A stretch of 64,000 bases of DNA from Spiroplasma endosymbiont of Nebria brevicollis (lineage in GTDB: Bacteria > Bacillota_I > Bacilli_A > Mycoplasmatales > VBWQ01). Within the stretch, counting starts at the first letter, position 1, and every line of letters starts with the position of its first letter. The notes beneath the pieces are model-generated. The model was not told the origin of the DNA. It saw only the letters and a list, made by a program, of their open reading frames with translations, and searched no databases. Below, in pieces: positions 10,366 through 23,928 of this stretch. The stretch lies in assembly GCF_964030895.1 (NCBI RefSeq), contig NZ_OZ034986.1, positions 1 through 64,000 on the forward strand, written 5' to 3'. Made by a program: the position numbers and the translations under genes.

Positions 10366-12840
10366 ATGAGTGAAGAAACCATAATAAATAAATATAATCG
10401 TAATATTTCTGAAGAAATGAGAAATAGTTTTTTAGAGTATTCAATGTCAGTTATTGTATCAAGAGCATTACCAGATGCCCGAGATGGATTAAAACCTGTC
10501 CACCGTAGGATTTTGTATTCGTTAGCAATTTTAGGAATGACTTATGATAAACCATACAAGAAATCAGCACGTGTTGTTGGTGAATGTATTGGTAAATTTC
10601 ATCCACATGGTGATACTGCTGTTTATGAAACAATGGTAAGAATGTCACAAGAATTTAACTATCGTTATCCATTGGCAGATGGTCAAGGTAACTTTGGTTC
10701 AATTGATGGTGATAGTGCTGCTGCTATGCGTTATACTGAAGTAAGAATGAGTAAAATGGCAGGCGAATTAGTAAAAGATTTAAATAAAGAAACTGTTTCA
10801 TTTGTTGACAACTATGATGGTGCTGAAAAAGAGCCTAGTGTGATGCCTGCTTATTTTCCTAATTTACTTGTCAATGGAACTACAGGTATTGCTGTGGGAA
10901 TGGCCACAAGTATTCCTCCTCATAATTTAAATGAAATTATTGAAGCAATTATTTATGTTGCTAAAAATCCAGAATGTGACATTATTGAATTATTGGATAT
11001 TATTAAAGGTCCTGATTTTCCAACAGGAGCTATGATTTTAGGTGTTAATTCAATTAAAAATGCTTACTTAAATGGTAGAGCATCTATTACTGTTCGCAGT
11101 AAAACTAAAATAGAAAAATTACCTAGTGGCAAGGCAGCTATTATTGTTGAGGAGATTCCTTATCAAACTAATAAAATTAATCTGATAAATAATATTGTTA
11201 AAGCAGTACAAGAAAAAAAAGTAAATTATATTACTGATTTACGCGATGAATCAAACCGTGAAGGTATTAGGTTAGTATTAGAAATTAAAAACATTGATCA
11301 TGCTGAACTTATTTTAAATCAACTATATAAATTTACCTCACTACAAACATATTTTACAATTAATTTATTAGCATTACATAATAAACAACCAAAAGTAATG
11401 AATTTGAAAGAATTAATGGAAATTTATATTACCCATCAAATTGAAATTATTCTTAAAAAAGCTAATTTTGAATTAAAAAAACATGAACATCAATTTCATA
11501 TTATTTCAGGTCTTGTTAAAGCATTAAAAAATATTAATATTATAATTGAATTAATTAAAGCTTCTAAAAAAACAGATGAAGCTTTATTTGAATTGCAAAA
11601 TAAATTAGAATTTTCTGAAAAACAAGCAAAAGCTATTTTAGAAATGAGATTGCAACGTTTAACTGGTTTAGAACAAGAAAAACTAAGTAATGAATTACTA
11701 TTAATTGGAGAAGAAATTACTCGTTTAAGAATTTTAATTAGCGAACCTGAAAAACAAGTTGAATTAATGATTTCACAATTAACAATCATTAAAGAAAATT
11801 ATGGAGATGAAAGAAGAACTGAAATCATTGAAAATTATGAAGGAGAAATCATTGATGAAGCTCTAATAAAAGAAGAGCAAGTAGTAATTACACTATCAAA
11901 AAGTGGATATATCAAACGCTTACCATTAGATACTTATCGTACTCAAAACCGTGGTGGAGTTGGAGTAAAAGGGGTTGGTGGTGACAATGATATTAATAGT
12001 GATGATATTGATAAAGTATTAATTACTTCTACTCATTCTGATTTGTTAATTTTTAGTAATAAAGGTAAAGTTTATCGTATTCGTGCTCACGTAGTTCCTG
12101 CTTATTCACGAACAGCCAAAGGTACACCAATTATTAATTTAATTTCTACTGAAAAAAATGAAACAATTAAAACCATAATTTCATTATCTGACAGTTATGA
12201 TAAAAAAACTAATCTATTTTTTGTTACTAAAAAAGGCATTATTAAACGTTCAACTTTAGACCAATTTGAATCTATCCGTCAAAATGGAAAAATAGCCATT
12301 ACGTTAAAACCTAATGACCAATTGGTTAGTGTCTTAAAAACAACAGGTGACAATGAAATTATTATCGCTGTTGCTACAGGTAGAGCAGTAAGAATCCATG
12401 AAAGTCAAGTACGAGTAATGTCGAGAACTGCAGCTGGTGTTAAAGGAATTGATACAAAAGGGACTCATGTTATCGGTATGTGTGCTAACCAAGACACTAA
12501 TTTGGTTTTATCAATTAGTGAAAAAGGATATGGTAAAATTAGCCCATTTGATGAATATCGTCTATTAAACCGTGGTGGTAAAGGTGTAATTTCAATGAAA
12601 TTAACACCAAAAACTGGAAAATTAATTGAAATAAATACAATAGATAATACTTATAACAGTAATGATTTATTAATAATTACTTTAAAAGGAACTGTTATTA
12701 GATTTTCACTTGAAGATATTAGAACAACAGGAAGAAATACGATTGGTGTAAAACTAATTAGATTTAAAACAGAAGATGATGCTATTTCCTCAATTGTAAC
12801 AATTCCCATTACTAAAGAAAAAACTATTTTTATTGAATAA
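10366..12840 (+). CDS. gyrA: DNA gyrase subunit A
   Basis: This subunit cuts and rejoins DNA during supercoiling. The 824-aa product has the N-terminal breakage-reunion domain with the quinolone-region motif [15 protein letters not shown] and the catalytic Tyr in [11 protein letters not shown] near residue 123. The C-terminal wrapping domain carries the GyrA-box-like [10 protein letters not shown] and repeated beta-pinwheel blades. ATG 10366 follows CAGGAG. No TGA is needed to keep it open. It is followed 13 bases later by serS. Confidence 0.97.
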   Translation: MSEETIINKYNRNISEEMRNSFLEYSMSVIVSRALPDARDGLKPVHRRILYSLAILGMTYDKPYKKSARVVGECIGKFHPHGDTAVYETMVRMSQEFNYRYPLADGQGNFGSIDGDSAAAMRYTEVRMSKMAGELVKDLNKETVSFVDNYDGAEKEPSVMPAYFPNLLVNGTTGIAVGMATSIPPHNLNEIIEAIIYVAKNPECDIIELLDIIKGPDFPTGAMILGVNSIKNAYLNGRASITVRSKTKIEKLPSGKAAIIVEEIPYQTNKINLINNIVKAVQEKKVNYITDLRDESNREGIRLVLEIKNIDHAELILNQLYKFTSLQTYFTINLLALHNKQPKVMNLKELMEIYITHQIEIILKKANFELKKHEHQFHIISGLVKALKNINIIIELIKASKKTDEALFELQNKLEFSEKQAKAILEMRLQRLTGLEQEKLSNELLLIGEEITRLRILISEPEKQVELMISQLTIIKENYGDERRTEIIENYEGEIIDEALIKEEQVVITLSKSGYIKRLPLDTYRTQNRGGVGVKGVGGDNDINSDDIDKVLITSTHSDLLIFSNKGKVYRIRAHVVPAYSRTAKGTPIINLISTEKNETIKTIISLSDSYDKKTNLFFVTKKGIIKRSTLDQFESIRQNGKIAITLKPNDQLVSVLKTTGDNEIIIAVATGRAVRIHESQVRVMSRTAAGVKGIDTKGTHVIGMCANQDTNLVLSISEKGYGKISPFDEYRLLNRGGKGVISMKLTPKTGKLIEINTIDNTYNSNDLLIITLKGTVIRFSLEDIRTTGRNTIGVKLIRFKTEDDAISSIVTIPITKEKTIFIE

Positions 12841-12853
12841 TCAGAGGTGAAAA

Positions 12854-14122
<1,269 letters not shown>

Positions 14123-14131
14123 GTTTAAAAT

Positions 14132-14147
14132 TGTTTCACGTGAAACA
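14132..14147. promoter_or_regulatory. parS: parS site (ParB/Spo0J binding palindrome)
   Basis: TGTTTCACGTGAAACA is a perfect 16-bp palindrome identical to the conserved bacterial parS consensus. It lies between serS and the next gene, about 14 kb from oriC, within the origin-proximal zone where parS sites cluster. ParB loaded here would help segregate the origin; no parA or parB gene is in the window. Confidence 0.85.
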
Positions 14148-14167
14148 ATTTTAGAAGGATTATAAAA

Positions 14168-14689
14168 ATGACAGAAATAGAAAAATTGTTAGAAATGAAT
14201 TATGAATATGTATGCGATTATCTTAAAAATAAATATGGAAATGTTCCAAAAGATTATTTTGTAGATAAAACAATATTGTTATCAACACCTGAATGAGCTA
14301 GGATTTCACCTTTTAATTATCAAAAAGCTGATAGATTAGTTTATTGTAACTTATTAGAACATTTAGTTTTACATATCAAAATATTTGAATACCCTTATCC
14401 TAACAAAAATCCAATGATGGCTGTTGGAGTTGGAGGAATTTTTGAATTTATAGTTCCTGAATTAAATGATATTTATAGTGGAATTCAATATAAACAACCA
14501 TGAAAACAGAAAGTTATTGAAAATATTATTTCTTTAAAAACTGAATACTTCAAATGTATTAAAAAAATAATCGAACTTAATTTTCCTTATTCGTTACTAA
14601 ATTCATTTAATACAAAATATGGTTTATGAAATAATGAAATATACGAACAATTAAAAAAACTAATTTATTTTCAGAAAAAGTTGCTATAA
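14168..14689 (+). CDS. Hypothetical protein, possibly a divergent nuclease
   Basis: The gene encodes 173 aa with three Trp encoded by TGA, starting at ATG 14168 after AGAAGGA. It has no signal peptide or membrane helix. The segment KADRLVYCNLLEHLVLHIKI is conspicuous, with spaced His residues reminiscent of HNH-type metal sites, followed by MMAVGVGGIFEFIV. I do not recognise the family with confidence, so the nuclease idea is only a guess from that spacing. The parS site lies just upstream and the SRP RNA just downstream. It is intact, unlike most accessory genes here. Confidence 0.75.
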
Positions 14690-14690
14690 T
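14685..14690 (+). promoter_or_regulatory. -10 element for the SRP RNA
   Basis: TATAAT overlaps the stop codon of the upstream gene and lies 7 bases before the likely SRP RNA start at 14697. No convincing -35 is seen. Confidence 0.5.
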
Positions 14691-14696
14691 TAATAA

Positions 14697-14775
14697 TGCC
14701 ATTGCAACAATTACATTCGAACCTGGTCAGGACTGAAAGGTAGCAGCCATAAGGATTAGGATTGTGTGCAGTGGT
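14697..14775 (+). ncRNA. ffs: Signal recognition particle RNA (4.5S type)
   Basis: The conserved SRP loop is plain: GGTCAGGACTGAAAGGTAGC followed by AGCC, the part that binds Ffh. Flanking strands GCCATTGC and GCAGTGGT pair to close the hairpin, giving about 79 nt, the short bacterial form. Position just before tadA and dnaX is the usual one in Firmicutes and mollicutes. Ends are estimated from pairing. Confidence 0.92.
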
Positions 14776-14793
14776 TTTATTTTGTAAAATAAA
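14776..14793. terminator. Hairpin after the SRP RNA
   Basis: TTTATTTTGTAAAATAAA is a perfect palindrome directly after the RNA and before the tadA ribosome binding site. It is A/T only and lacks a long T run. Confidence 0.5.
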
Positions 14794-14811
14794 TAGTAGA
14801 GGGAAAGTTAA

Positions 14812-15267
14812 ATGAAAAATCAAAACTATATGGAAATGGCTTTAAAACTTGCTAAAAAAGCATCTGTTAATGGTGATGTGCCTGTTGGGGCTATCATTGT
14901 TGATGAAAACGGTAAAATTATTGGTAGAGGTTTTAATAAAAAAGAAAAAGAACAGGACCCAACTCAGCACGCTGAGATTATTGCTATAAAAAAAGCATGT
15001 AAAAAAAATGGTAACTGACGTTTAATAAACTGTACTATTTATACAACACTAGAGCCATGTTTAATGTGTGTTGGTGCTCTTTTACAAACTAGAATCAAAC
15101 ATATTGTTTTTGCATTAAAAGATATTAAATTTGGTTGTGTAGATTCACTTTATAATTTAACTCTAGATAAAAGATTTAATCATCGTAGTGATTATACATA
15201 CTCTTTAAACTTAGATAGTAAAAAAATGCTTCAAACATTTTTTGGTGAAATTCGTAGTTTACAATAA
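14812..15267 (+). CDS. tadA: tRNA adenosine(34) deaminase
   Basis: TadA deaminates A34 to inosine in tRNA-Arg(ACG). The 151-aa product has the cytidine-deaminase zinc site: HAE near residue 56 and EPCLMC near residue 82, with one TGA Trp (NWRLINCT) between them. GDVPVGAII at the N-terminus fits the family. GAGGGA precedes ATG 14812. The gene lies between the SRP RNA and dnaX as in many Firmicutes. Confidence 0.94.
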
Positions 15268-15325
15268 TAAGTTTTAATAATATAATTAATAAAAAACTTG
15301 TTAGGATAATAGTGAGGTGATTAAA

Positions 15326-17080
15326 ATGAAATACAAATCTTTATATAGAAAATACCGTCCAAATACTTTTTCTGAGATTGTTAGTCAAGAAAATATTGTG
15401 AAAATATTAAAAAATTCAATTGCCAACAATACTTTTAATCATGCTTATTTATTTTCAGGAAGTAAAGGAACAGGTAAAACATCAACTGCTAAAATATTTG
15501 CTAAAGCAATTAATTGCCAAAGTAATATTAAAGGCGAAGTTTGTGATACTTGTGAAACATGTACCAACATTAATAGCGAAAATTATGTTGATATTTTAGA
15601 AATTGATGGAGCTTCTAATAATGGTGTTGATGAAATCAGAAGTATTAGAGAAAATATTAATTTATTACCAATGAACGCTAAATATAAAGTATATATTATT
15701 GATGAAGTTCATATGTTAACAACATCTGCTTTTAATGCTTTGTTAAAAACATTAGAGGAGCCACCACAACATATTATTTTTATTTTAGCAACAACAGAAC
15801 CATATAAAGTCTTACCAACGATTATTTCACGTTGTCAATGATTTGAATTTAAAAAAATAAATGTTGAAGCGACTATTAATCATTTTATTAAAATTTTAAA
15901 TAGTGAAAAAATTGAGTTTGAAGTAGAAGCTATTAATGAGTTAGCTGTCCTAAGTGACGGTTCATTACGTGACGGTTTAAATTACTTAGAAAAAATATTT
16001 AATTATAATAATATTATAACACTTATAAATGTTGAAAAAATATTTTCTGTTCTTTCAATTAAAAATAAAATTAAATTTTTAATCAATATTTTTAATTGTA
16101 ATATGCAAACAGTTATCGAACAATTAATAATATTTGATGAATATACTATTCAATATAAAAAGTTTATTATTGAATTTATATATGTTATTGAAGATATTAT
16201 AATTTATCACTTAACAAAAACTAGAGAATTACTTAAAATACTAAATATTTCACAAGTAAATATTTTTTCTGAAGTTGTAAAATCAGATTTATATACCATT
16301 TTAAATGCTTTTAATGAAGTTTTAATACAAGATAATGTTGATGACTTAAAACCAATTTTAATTTTAAAAATTCTAAATTTAATTAATATTTTTGAAAGTA
16401 AATATACTTTAAATTATGAAGAAATTAGTACTAAACCTGAGGTGGTTACTAACAAATTAGCAATAATTGAACCAGTAAAAACCCCCTTACCAGAAGTAAA
16501 AAAAATGCCAGAAATAGTTGAACCAAAAATTAAAGTGGAAATACTGCAAACACAAATTGATAAAAATAATGAAATTTCTCATGCACCAATAATGGAAAAT
16601 TCCAAAAATAGTGAGATAATTTATAGTGCCATCAATTTAATTTTGCAAGCTGATAAGGACATTAGAAAAGAAGTTAATCAAAAATGAAAAAAAATCACTG
16701 ATTTTGTTAGTGATAATAAATTTCGCAATATTTCTAAGATATATATTAATACTTTAGTTGCTGCTGCTGCAAAAAATGGCATTATTATTATTACTGAAAA
16801 TATTATTCAAGCTGATTTAATAAACCAAAAATTTTTAAATAAAGAACATAGAAAATTTTTAACATTTTTATTAGGTAAAGAATATATGATTTTTGCTCTT
16901 GATAAAATTCAATGACAAAAAACGAGAAAGAAATATCAAGAGTTATTAACAAAAAATATGCTTCCACAAGCAGAAAATATTACAATTTCACAAGTTATTA
17001 CTGAAACTATTGATGATAATGATAAAGACCCTACTTTACACTTTGTGCAAAGAATATTTTCAAAAGTAGAAGAAATATAA
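15326..17080 (+). CDS. dnaX: DNA polymerase III subunits gamma/tau
   Basis: DnaX is the ATPase of the clamp loader. The product is 584 aa, opening YKSLYRKYRPNTFSEIV. Walker A is GSKGTGKTS near residue 45, the zinc cysteines are CQSN..CDTCETC, Walker B is VYIIDEVHML and the arginine-finger motif reads TIISRCQ. The C-terminal third is low-complexity and charged (tau-like). Trp TGA codons occur at 15839 and later. ATG 15326 is preferred to the in-frame GTG 15317, which is inside the GAGGTG binding site. ybaB follows after 19 bases. Confidence 0.95.
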
Positions 17081-17099
17081 AAAATATGAGGTGAAGAAC

Positions 17100-17372
17100 A
17101 TGGATATGAGAAAACTTATGATGCAAGCACAAGCAATGCAAGGCAAACTGGAAAAATTTAAAAAAGAAGAATTCACTTTTTTAAGTAATGATAAATTAAT
17201 TGAGATAGTTATGACAGGTGATCGTGAAATTATTTCACTTAATATTCAAAAATTACTTCAAGAACTTGAAGATGACTATGAAATGATAAGCGATATGTTG
17301 AAAGTAGCTTTAAATGATGCGCTTAAAACTATAGATAAAAAAGAAAAGGCTATTGCTGGTAATTTAAAGTAA
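17100..17372 (+). CDS. YbaB/EbfC-family nucleoid-associated protein
   Basis: The 90-aa protein has the tweezer-like YbaB pattern: MRKLMMQAQAMQGKLEKF at the start, MTGDREIISLNI in the middle and DMLKVALNDALKTIDKKE near the end. Relatives bind DNA as dimers. ATG 17100 follows GAGGTG; an in-frame GTG at 17091 is part of that site. It sits directly after dnaX, as in most bacteria. The recombination gene recR, which usually follows, is absent; tmk comes next after 43 bases. Confidence 0.9.
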   Translation: MDMRKLMMQAQAMQGKLEKFKKEEFTFLSNDKLIEIVMTGDREIISLNIQKLLQELEDDYEMISDMLKVALNDALKTIDKKEKAIAGNLK

Positions 17373-17415
17373 ATATTAATTTCCTTAATAATATAAACTT
17401 GAAAGAGGTAAGATA

Positions 17416-18066
17416 ATGTTATTCATTACGTTTGAAGGTCCAGAAGGTGCGGGAAAAACCACTATTTTAAAAATGATTAAAGAACAATTAAAACAAGATG
17501 GTTTTGATGTTCTTGTTACAAGAGAACCAGGTGGTAGTGAAATTTCTGAACAAATTAGACAAGTGATTCTCAATAAAGATAACACTCTAATGGATCCATG
17601 AACTGAGGTTCTACTTTATGTTGCTGCACGTAGACAACATTTGGTAGAAAAAATTTTACCAGAGAAAAAAAATAATAAAATTATTATTTCTGATCGTTTT
17701 TCTGATTCTACTTTAGCATATCAAGGTTATGCTCGTAATCTTGATATTAATAAAATAAATGTTATTCAAACTATGATTTTTGAAAATTATCAACCAGACT
17801 TAACTGTTCTATTTGATATTAAACCAGAGATTGGTTTGAATCGTATATTATCAAGAAAAGGTGAACATTTAAATCGTTTAGATGAAGAAAAAATAGAATT
17901 TCATCACAAAGTTTATAATGGATATAAAAAAATTGCTGCTAAAAATCCCAAAAGAATTCATATAATTGATGCTAGTTTAAAAGAAAATATTGTGTTTAAT
18001 AGTGCCTATGAATTAATAAAAGATTTAATTGAAGAAAAAGGTTTTAAACCAAAAATATATAAATAG
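17416..18066 (+). CDS. tmk: Thymidylate kinase
   Basis: The kinase makes dTDP from dTMP. It is 216 aa with P-loop [10 protein letters not shown] at residue 7, the substrate motif [14 protein letters not shown], and [16 protein letters not shown] Trp occurs at 17599. ATG 17416 follows AGAGGTAAG. It is 8 bases before holB, so the two are probably co-translated with dnaX and ybaB. Confidence 0.96.
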
Positions 18067-18074
18067 GGGGAGAA

Positions 18075-19031
18075 ATGGAAAACAAAAATCTTGTAGTTTC
18101 TAATAATTTATTTGACACTAATTTTTCTGTTGCTAAAATGAAAATTGTTGATCAAGTTATTTTATGTTATTCTAAAGATAAAATGGCAAATATATATACT
18201 AGTAATGAACTAATAAAGAAAATAACTTGTTTAAATAATGATAAGTGAGAATTGTGTAGTGAAAAAGAAATTTGTAAAAATTGTTTTAAAATTAAAACAA
18301 ATACTTATTTTGATTTAAAAATTTATGACTTTAAAAAAACTGATATTATGAATAAAAATATAACTTTAAACCTTATTACTGATTTTTCAAAAACTAGTTT
18401 TGAATCAAACAATAAAAAGATTTATTTAATTAATCAAATTCAATTTATTTCAATTGCTGCTGCTAATTCTTTGCTTAAAATTTTAGAAAATTTACCTAAT
18501 AATACCCATATTATTTTTACAACTACTAGTATTAATGATATTATCCCTACTATCAAATCCCGCTGTCAATTAATAAATGCTATTAATAGTAAAAATAACC
18601 ACGATAATTTTACTGATGAACAAAAATTATTAATTAAAATTTTTGCTAATCCTAGTTTAATAAATGATAAGAATGTAGCAACAAAATTAAAAAGTTTGCT
18701 TACTATTGTTGAAGATTTTATTACCAATGAAAATAGTAATAAGATTAATAATCAATTATTAGTGAAAAAAATTGTAAATTTAAAAGAAGATATAATTTAT
18801 TTTTTAAAAATTTTAAATTTAATTTATTTTAATAGACTAAATATAGTTTTATTCAAGAAATATATTGCTAGTGATAAAATTATTATTAACTTAGTAGAAA
18901 TTTTAAAAATAAATAATCACCAACAAATAGCTTTTATTTTAAATGAAATAGCTGTGGCTATTCAAGCATTAAAATACAATCCTAATCCTAATTTGCTAAT
19001 AAATGCATTTCTTGTTAGAGTGAGTGGATAA
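18075..19031 (+). CDS. holB: DNA polymerase III delta' subunit
   Basis: The delta' subunit is a non-catalytic arm of the clamp loader. The 318-aa frame begins at ATG 18075 after GGGGGAG and crosses a TGA Trp at 18246. It has KIYLINQIQFISIAAANSLLKILENLP-like AAA+ core sequence and the conserved IKSRCQ, but no Walker A, as expected. The N-terminal 60 residues are diverged. It overlaps functionally with tmk upstream and the methyltransferase 2 bases downstream. Confidence 0.88.
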
Positions 19032-19033
19032 TC

Positions 19034-19765
19034 ATGGAAAATCTGAAAAAAATTTTAATTTTAAATCAAGAAGGTAAACAAATAAAAATTATGCAAAGAA
19101 AAGATATGTTTTGTATTTCTTTGGATACAATTTTATTAATTAATTTTATTAAAATTCGTCCTAGTACTAAAAAAATTATTGATTTTGGTACTAATAATGC
19201 TGTTTTACCTATTTTATTAACTAATAAGTTTGATGGAAAGATTATTGGTATTGAAATTCAAAAACCAGCTGTCGACCTTGCTATTGAAAATGTAGAATTA
19301 AACAACTTAAGCAACAGAATTAGTATTGTCCATGATGATATTAAAAATTATTGTGATAAAAATTTAGAAAAAGTTGATTTAATCATTTGTAATCCACCTT
19401 TTTTTCCTTTATTAGAAAAAAGTAAAACAAAATTACAACCATTAAAAGTAGCAGCTCGTCATGAAGTACATATTAATCTAGAACAAATAATTGCTAGTGC
19501 TGCCAAACTATTAAAAGATAAAGGAAAATTAGTAATGGTTCATGCTGCTCAAAGAATTAATGAATTATTGTTACTGCTACAAAAATATCAAATTACACCT
19601 AAAATTCTCCAAATAGTGTATCCTAAAGTTAATCAAGCAGCCAATGTTTTTTTAATTGAAGCAGGTTTTCTAGCAAATCCAGGAATGATTGTATTACCGC
19701 CATTAATTTGTCATAATAATAATGATACTTATATTGATGAAATAGCAAAATGATATAAATCATAA
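19034..19765 (+). CDS. tRNA1(Val) adenine N6-methyltransferase-like protein
   Basis: This is a class I SAM-dependent methyltransferase of the TrmN6/YfiC group, whose founder methylates A37 of tRNA-Val. The 243-aa protein shows KIIDFGTNNAVLPILL (motif I), IIGIEIQKPAVDLA and the catalytic NPPF (IICNPPFFPLLEK) near residue 118. The frame crosses a final TGA Trp at 19751 and ends WYKS. In Firmicutes this gene sits with holB, as here. Substrate is inferred from family only. Confidence 0.88.
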
Positions 19766-19789
19766 TATAGAAATGTAAAGGTATTTAAT

Positions 19790-21079
19790 ATGCATGTAAA
19801 TTGATTGAATAAACTGAATAAGAAAATGACTTATTTACTAGCTGTTTCTGGTGGTCCCGACAGTATGTTTTTATTAGATAATTTAGTGCGAAATGATTTT
19901 AAAATTATCGTTTGTCATGTTAATTATCATAAACGTTGAAGTAGTAATGTTGATGAACAAATTGTTCGCGACTATTGTACAAGTAAAAAAATCCCTTTAG
20001 AAATTAAAAACATTAAAGAAGAAGAATATAATAAAAAAAGAAATTTTCAAGAACAAGCACGAGTTATTAGATACGACTTTTTTAACGAAATTGCTCAAAA
20101 ATATCAATTTTATAATTTAGTAGTAGCACATCATATTTATGATTTATTAGAAACATACATAATTCAAAAACAACGAAAAGCAATTGTGTCATATTATGGT
20201 TTACGTTTTAAAACGACTTACAAATCATTATCAATTTATCGACCCATGTTAGAATTAAAAAAAGAAGATATTATTGATTATTTAACCTTATATCACATTA
20301 AATATGGTTTTGATGAAACCAATGAATTAATTATTTATGAACGTAATCGTATTCGTCAACAACAAATTAATAAATTAACCGACTTTGATATCAATTTAAT
20401 GTTAAGCGAAATTAAGGAATTAAATAGTGAACAAGAGTTATTGAAAGATGAACTTGATGTTATTTACAATGCCATTATTAATGATGATGTTTTAGCCATT
20501 AATGAATTTAAAAAATATGAATTTAAACTACAACAAATGATAATTTATGAATTTTTAAGCCAATATGATGAAGAATTAGTTTTAATGTTAAAAAAAGCTA
20601 AAATTAAAGAAATAGTGAGAGGTTTAACAAAATCAACTAGACCTAATATTACTATTAGTATTGGTGAAAATAAGTGAGTTATTAAAGAATATAATTTTGC
20701 ATATATTAGTGAAAAAAATGAACCAAAACAATTTAGTTATAAAATTCCTAAAATTAATAATTATCATTTTAAAGAAATCACTATCACTAAAACCGAACCC
20801 AAGGAAGGTGAATTTCAAGCATTATACATTCATAAGTCTGATTTTCCATTAACAGTTCGTACTAATAATGGTGAAGAAGAAATTGAAACTACATATGGTA
20901 CTAAAAAAATTAATCGTTTATTTATTGATAATAAAATTCCTTATCGTGAACGACTTATTTGACCAGTAATTGTAAATTCTAGTGGCAAAGTGGTAGCAAT
21001 TCCAAAATTATCAGTAAATAAAAATAATATTAGTGAGAAACCTAATTTGTATGTGCTAAAATATTATGGTATTATTTAA
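19790..21079 (+). CDS. tilS: tRNA(Ile)-lysidine synthase
   Basis: TilS converts C34 of the AUA-reading tRNA-Ile to lysidine. The 429-aa product begins at ATG 19790 after AAAGG and contains the ATP pyrophosphatase motif VSGGPDSM near residue 25, followed by HVNYHKRWSS and family stretches LVVAHHIYDLLET and YRPML. Several Trp are TGA. The C-terminal half is diverged. It lies just before ftsH, the classic tilS-(hpt)-ftsH cluster. Confidence 0.92.
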
Positions 21080-21119
21080 AAAATAAATTAGAAATTAAAG
21101 CGTAGGTGAAAAAAATATA

Positions 21120-23144
<2,025 letters not shown>

Positions 23145-23148
23145 TTAG

Positions 23149-23205
23149 AATTAATGCAAAACTTACTATTTTTAAATTTGTAAGTTCTGCATTAATTTAT
23201 TTTTT
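23149..23205 (+). terminator. Intrinsic terminator after ftsH
   Basis: The arms at about 23149-23166 and 23180-23197 (AATTAATGCA ... TGCATTAATT with ACTTAC/GTAAGT inside) form a long stem, followed by a T-rich stretch. Confidence 0.75.
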
Positions 23206-23247
23206 TAATTTTTATTATAGTTATAAAATTAACAAGGAGAAACCTAA

Positions 23248-23820
23248 GTGGAAAAACACGAATTAGTTGAAAAAATTTTATTTAATAATGAAATGATTAA
23301 TAGGAAAACTAAAGAATTAGCCGACTTAGTTAGTGCATATTATAAAAATAATACCCAACCGGTAATTTTAGTAGGAATATTAAGAGGTTGTTTGCCTTTT
23401 CTTGCACAATTTATGTTAAATCTTAACATTGAATGTATGCTCGATTTTATGTATGTAGAATCTTATTTAGGAAAAACGCAAGCTACGAATAAGCCAAAAA
23501 TTCGCATGGATGTTATAAATAATATTAAAAATCGTGATTTATTGATAGTAGAAGATATTATTGATTCAGGTAATTCTTTACTAAAGATTCGTACTCATTT
23601 ATTAGAAAAAGGCGCTAAAAGCGTAAAAATTGTAACTTTGTTAGATAAAAAATGTAAAAGAGTAGCAAATATTGAAAGTGATTGAGCTGGTTTTGAAGTA
23701 CAAGATTATTTCTTAGTGGGATATGGTCTTGATTATGATGAACAATTAAGAAATCTACCCTATGTCGGTATTGCTGATATTAATAAAATTGCTATTTTAG
23801 AAAAAAATAAAATTAAATAA
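23248..23820 (+). CDS. hpt: Hypoxanthine phosphoribosyltransferase
   Basis: The enzyme salvages hypoxanthine and guanine into nucleotides, essential in mollicutes without purine synthesis. The 190-aa product starts at GTG 23248 after AAGGAG. The PRPP-binding motif reads [15 protein letters not shown] near residue 95, and [12 protein letters not shown] and [11 protein letters not shown] fit the family. The frame crosses a TGA Trp at 23683 (SDWAGFEV). It sits in the tilS-ftsH-hpt cluster but is set off by the terminator upstream. Confidence 0.94.
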
Positions 23821-23928
23821 TTAAAAAGATATAATAGTATTATATTGCAAACTATACGATGTTTTTAATGTGATAAAATTATAATATTAAAAATCTTTTC
23901 TTGTTTTTAAATAGGTTATGAGGTTACA

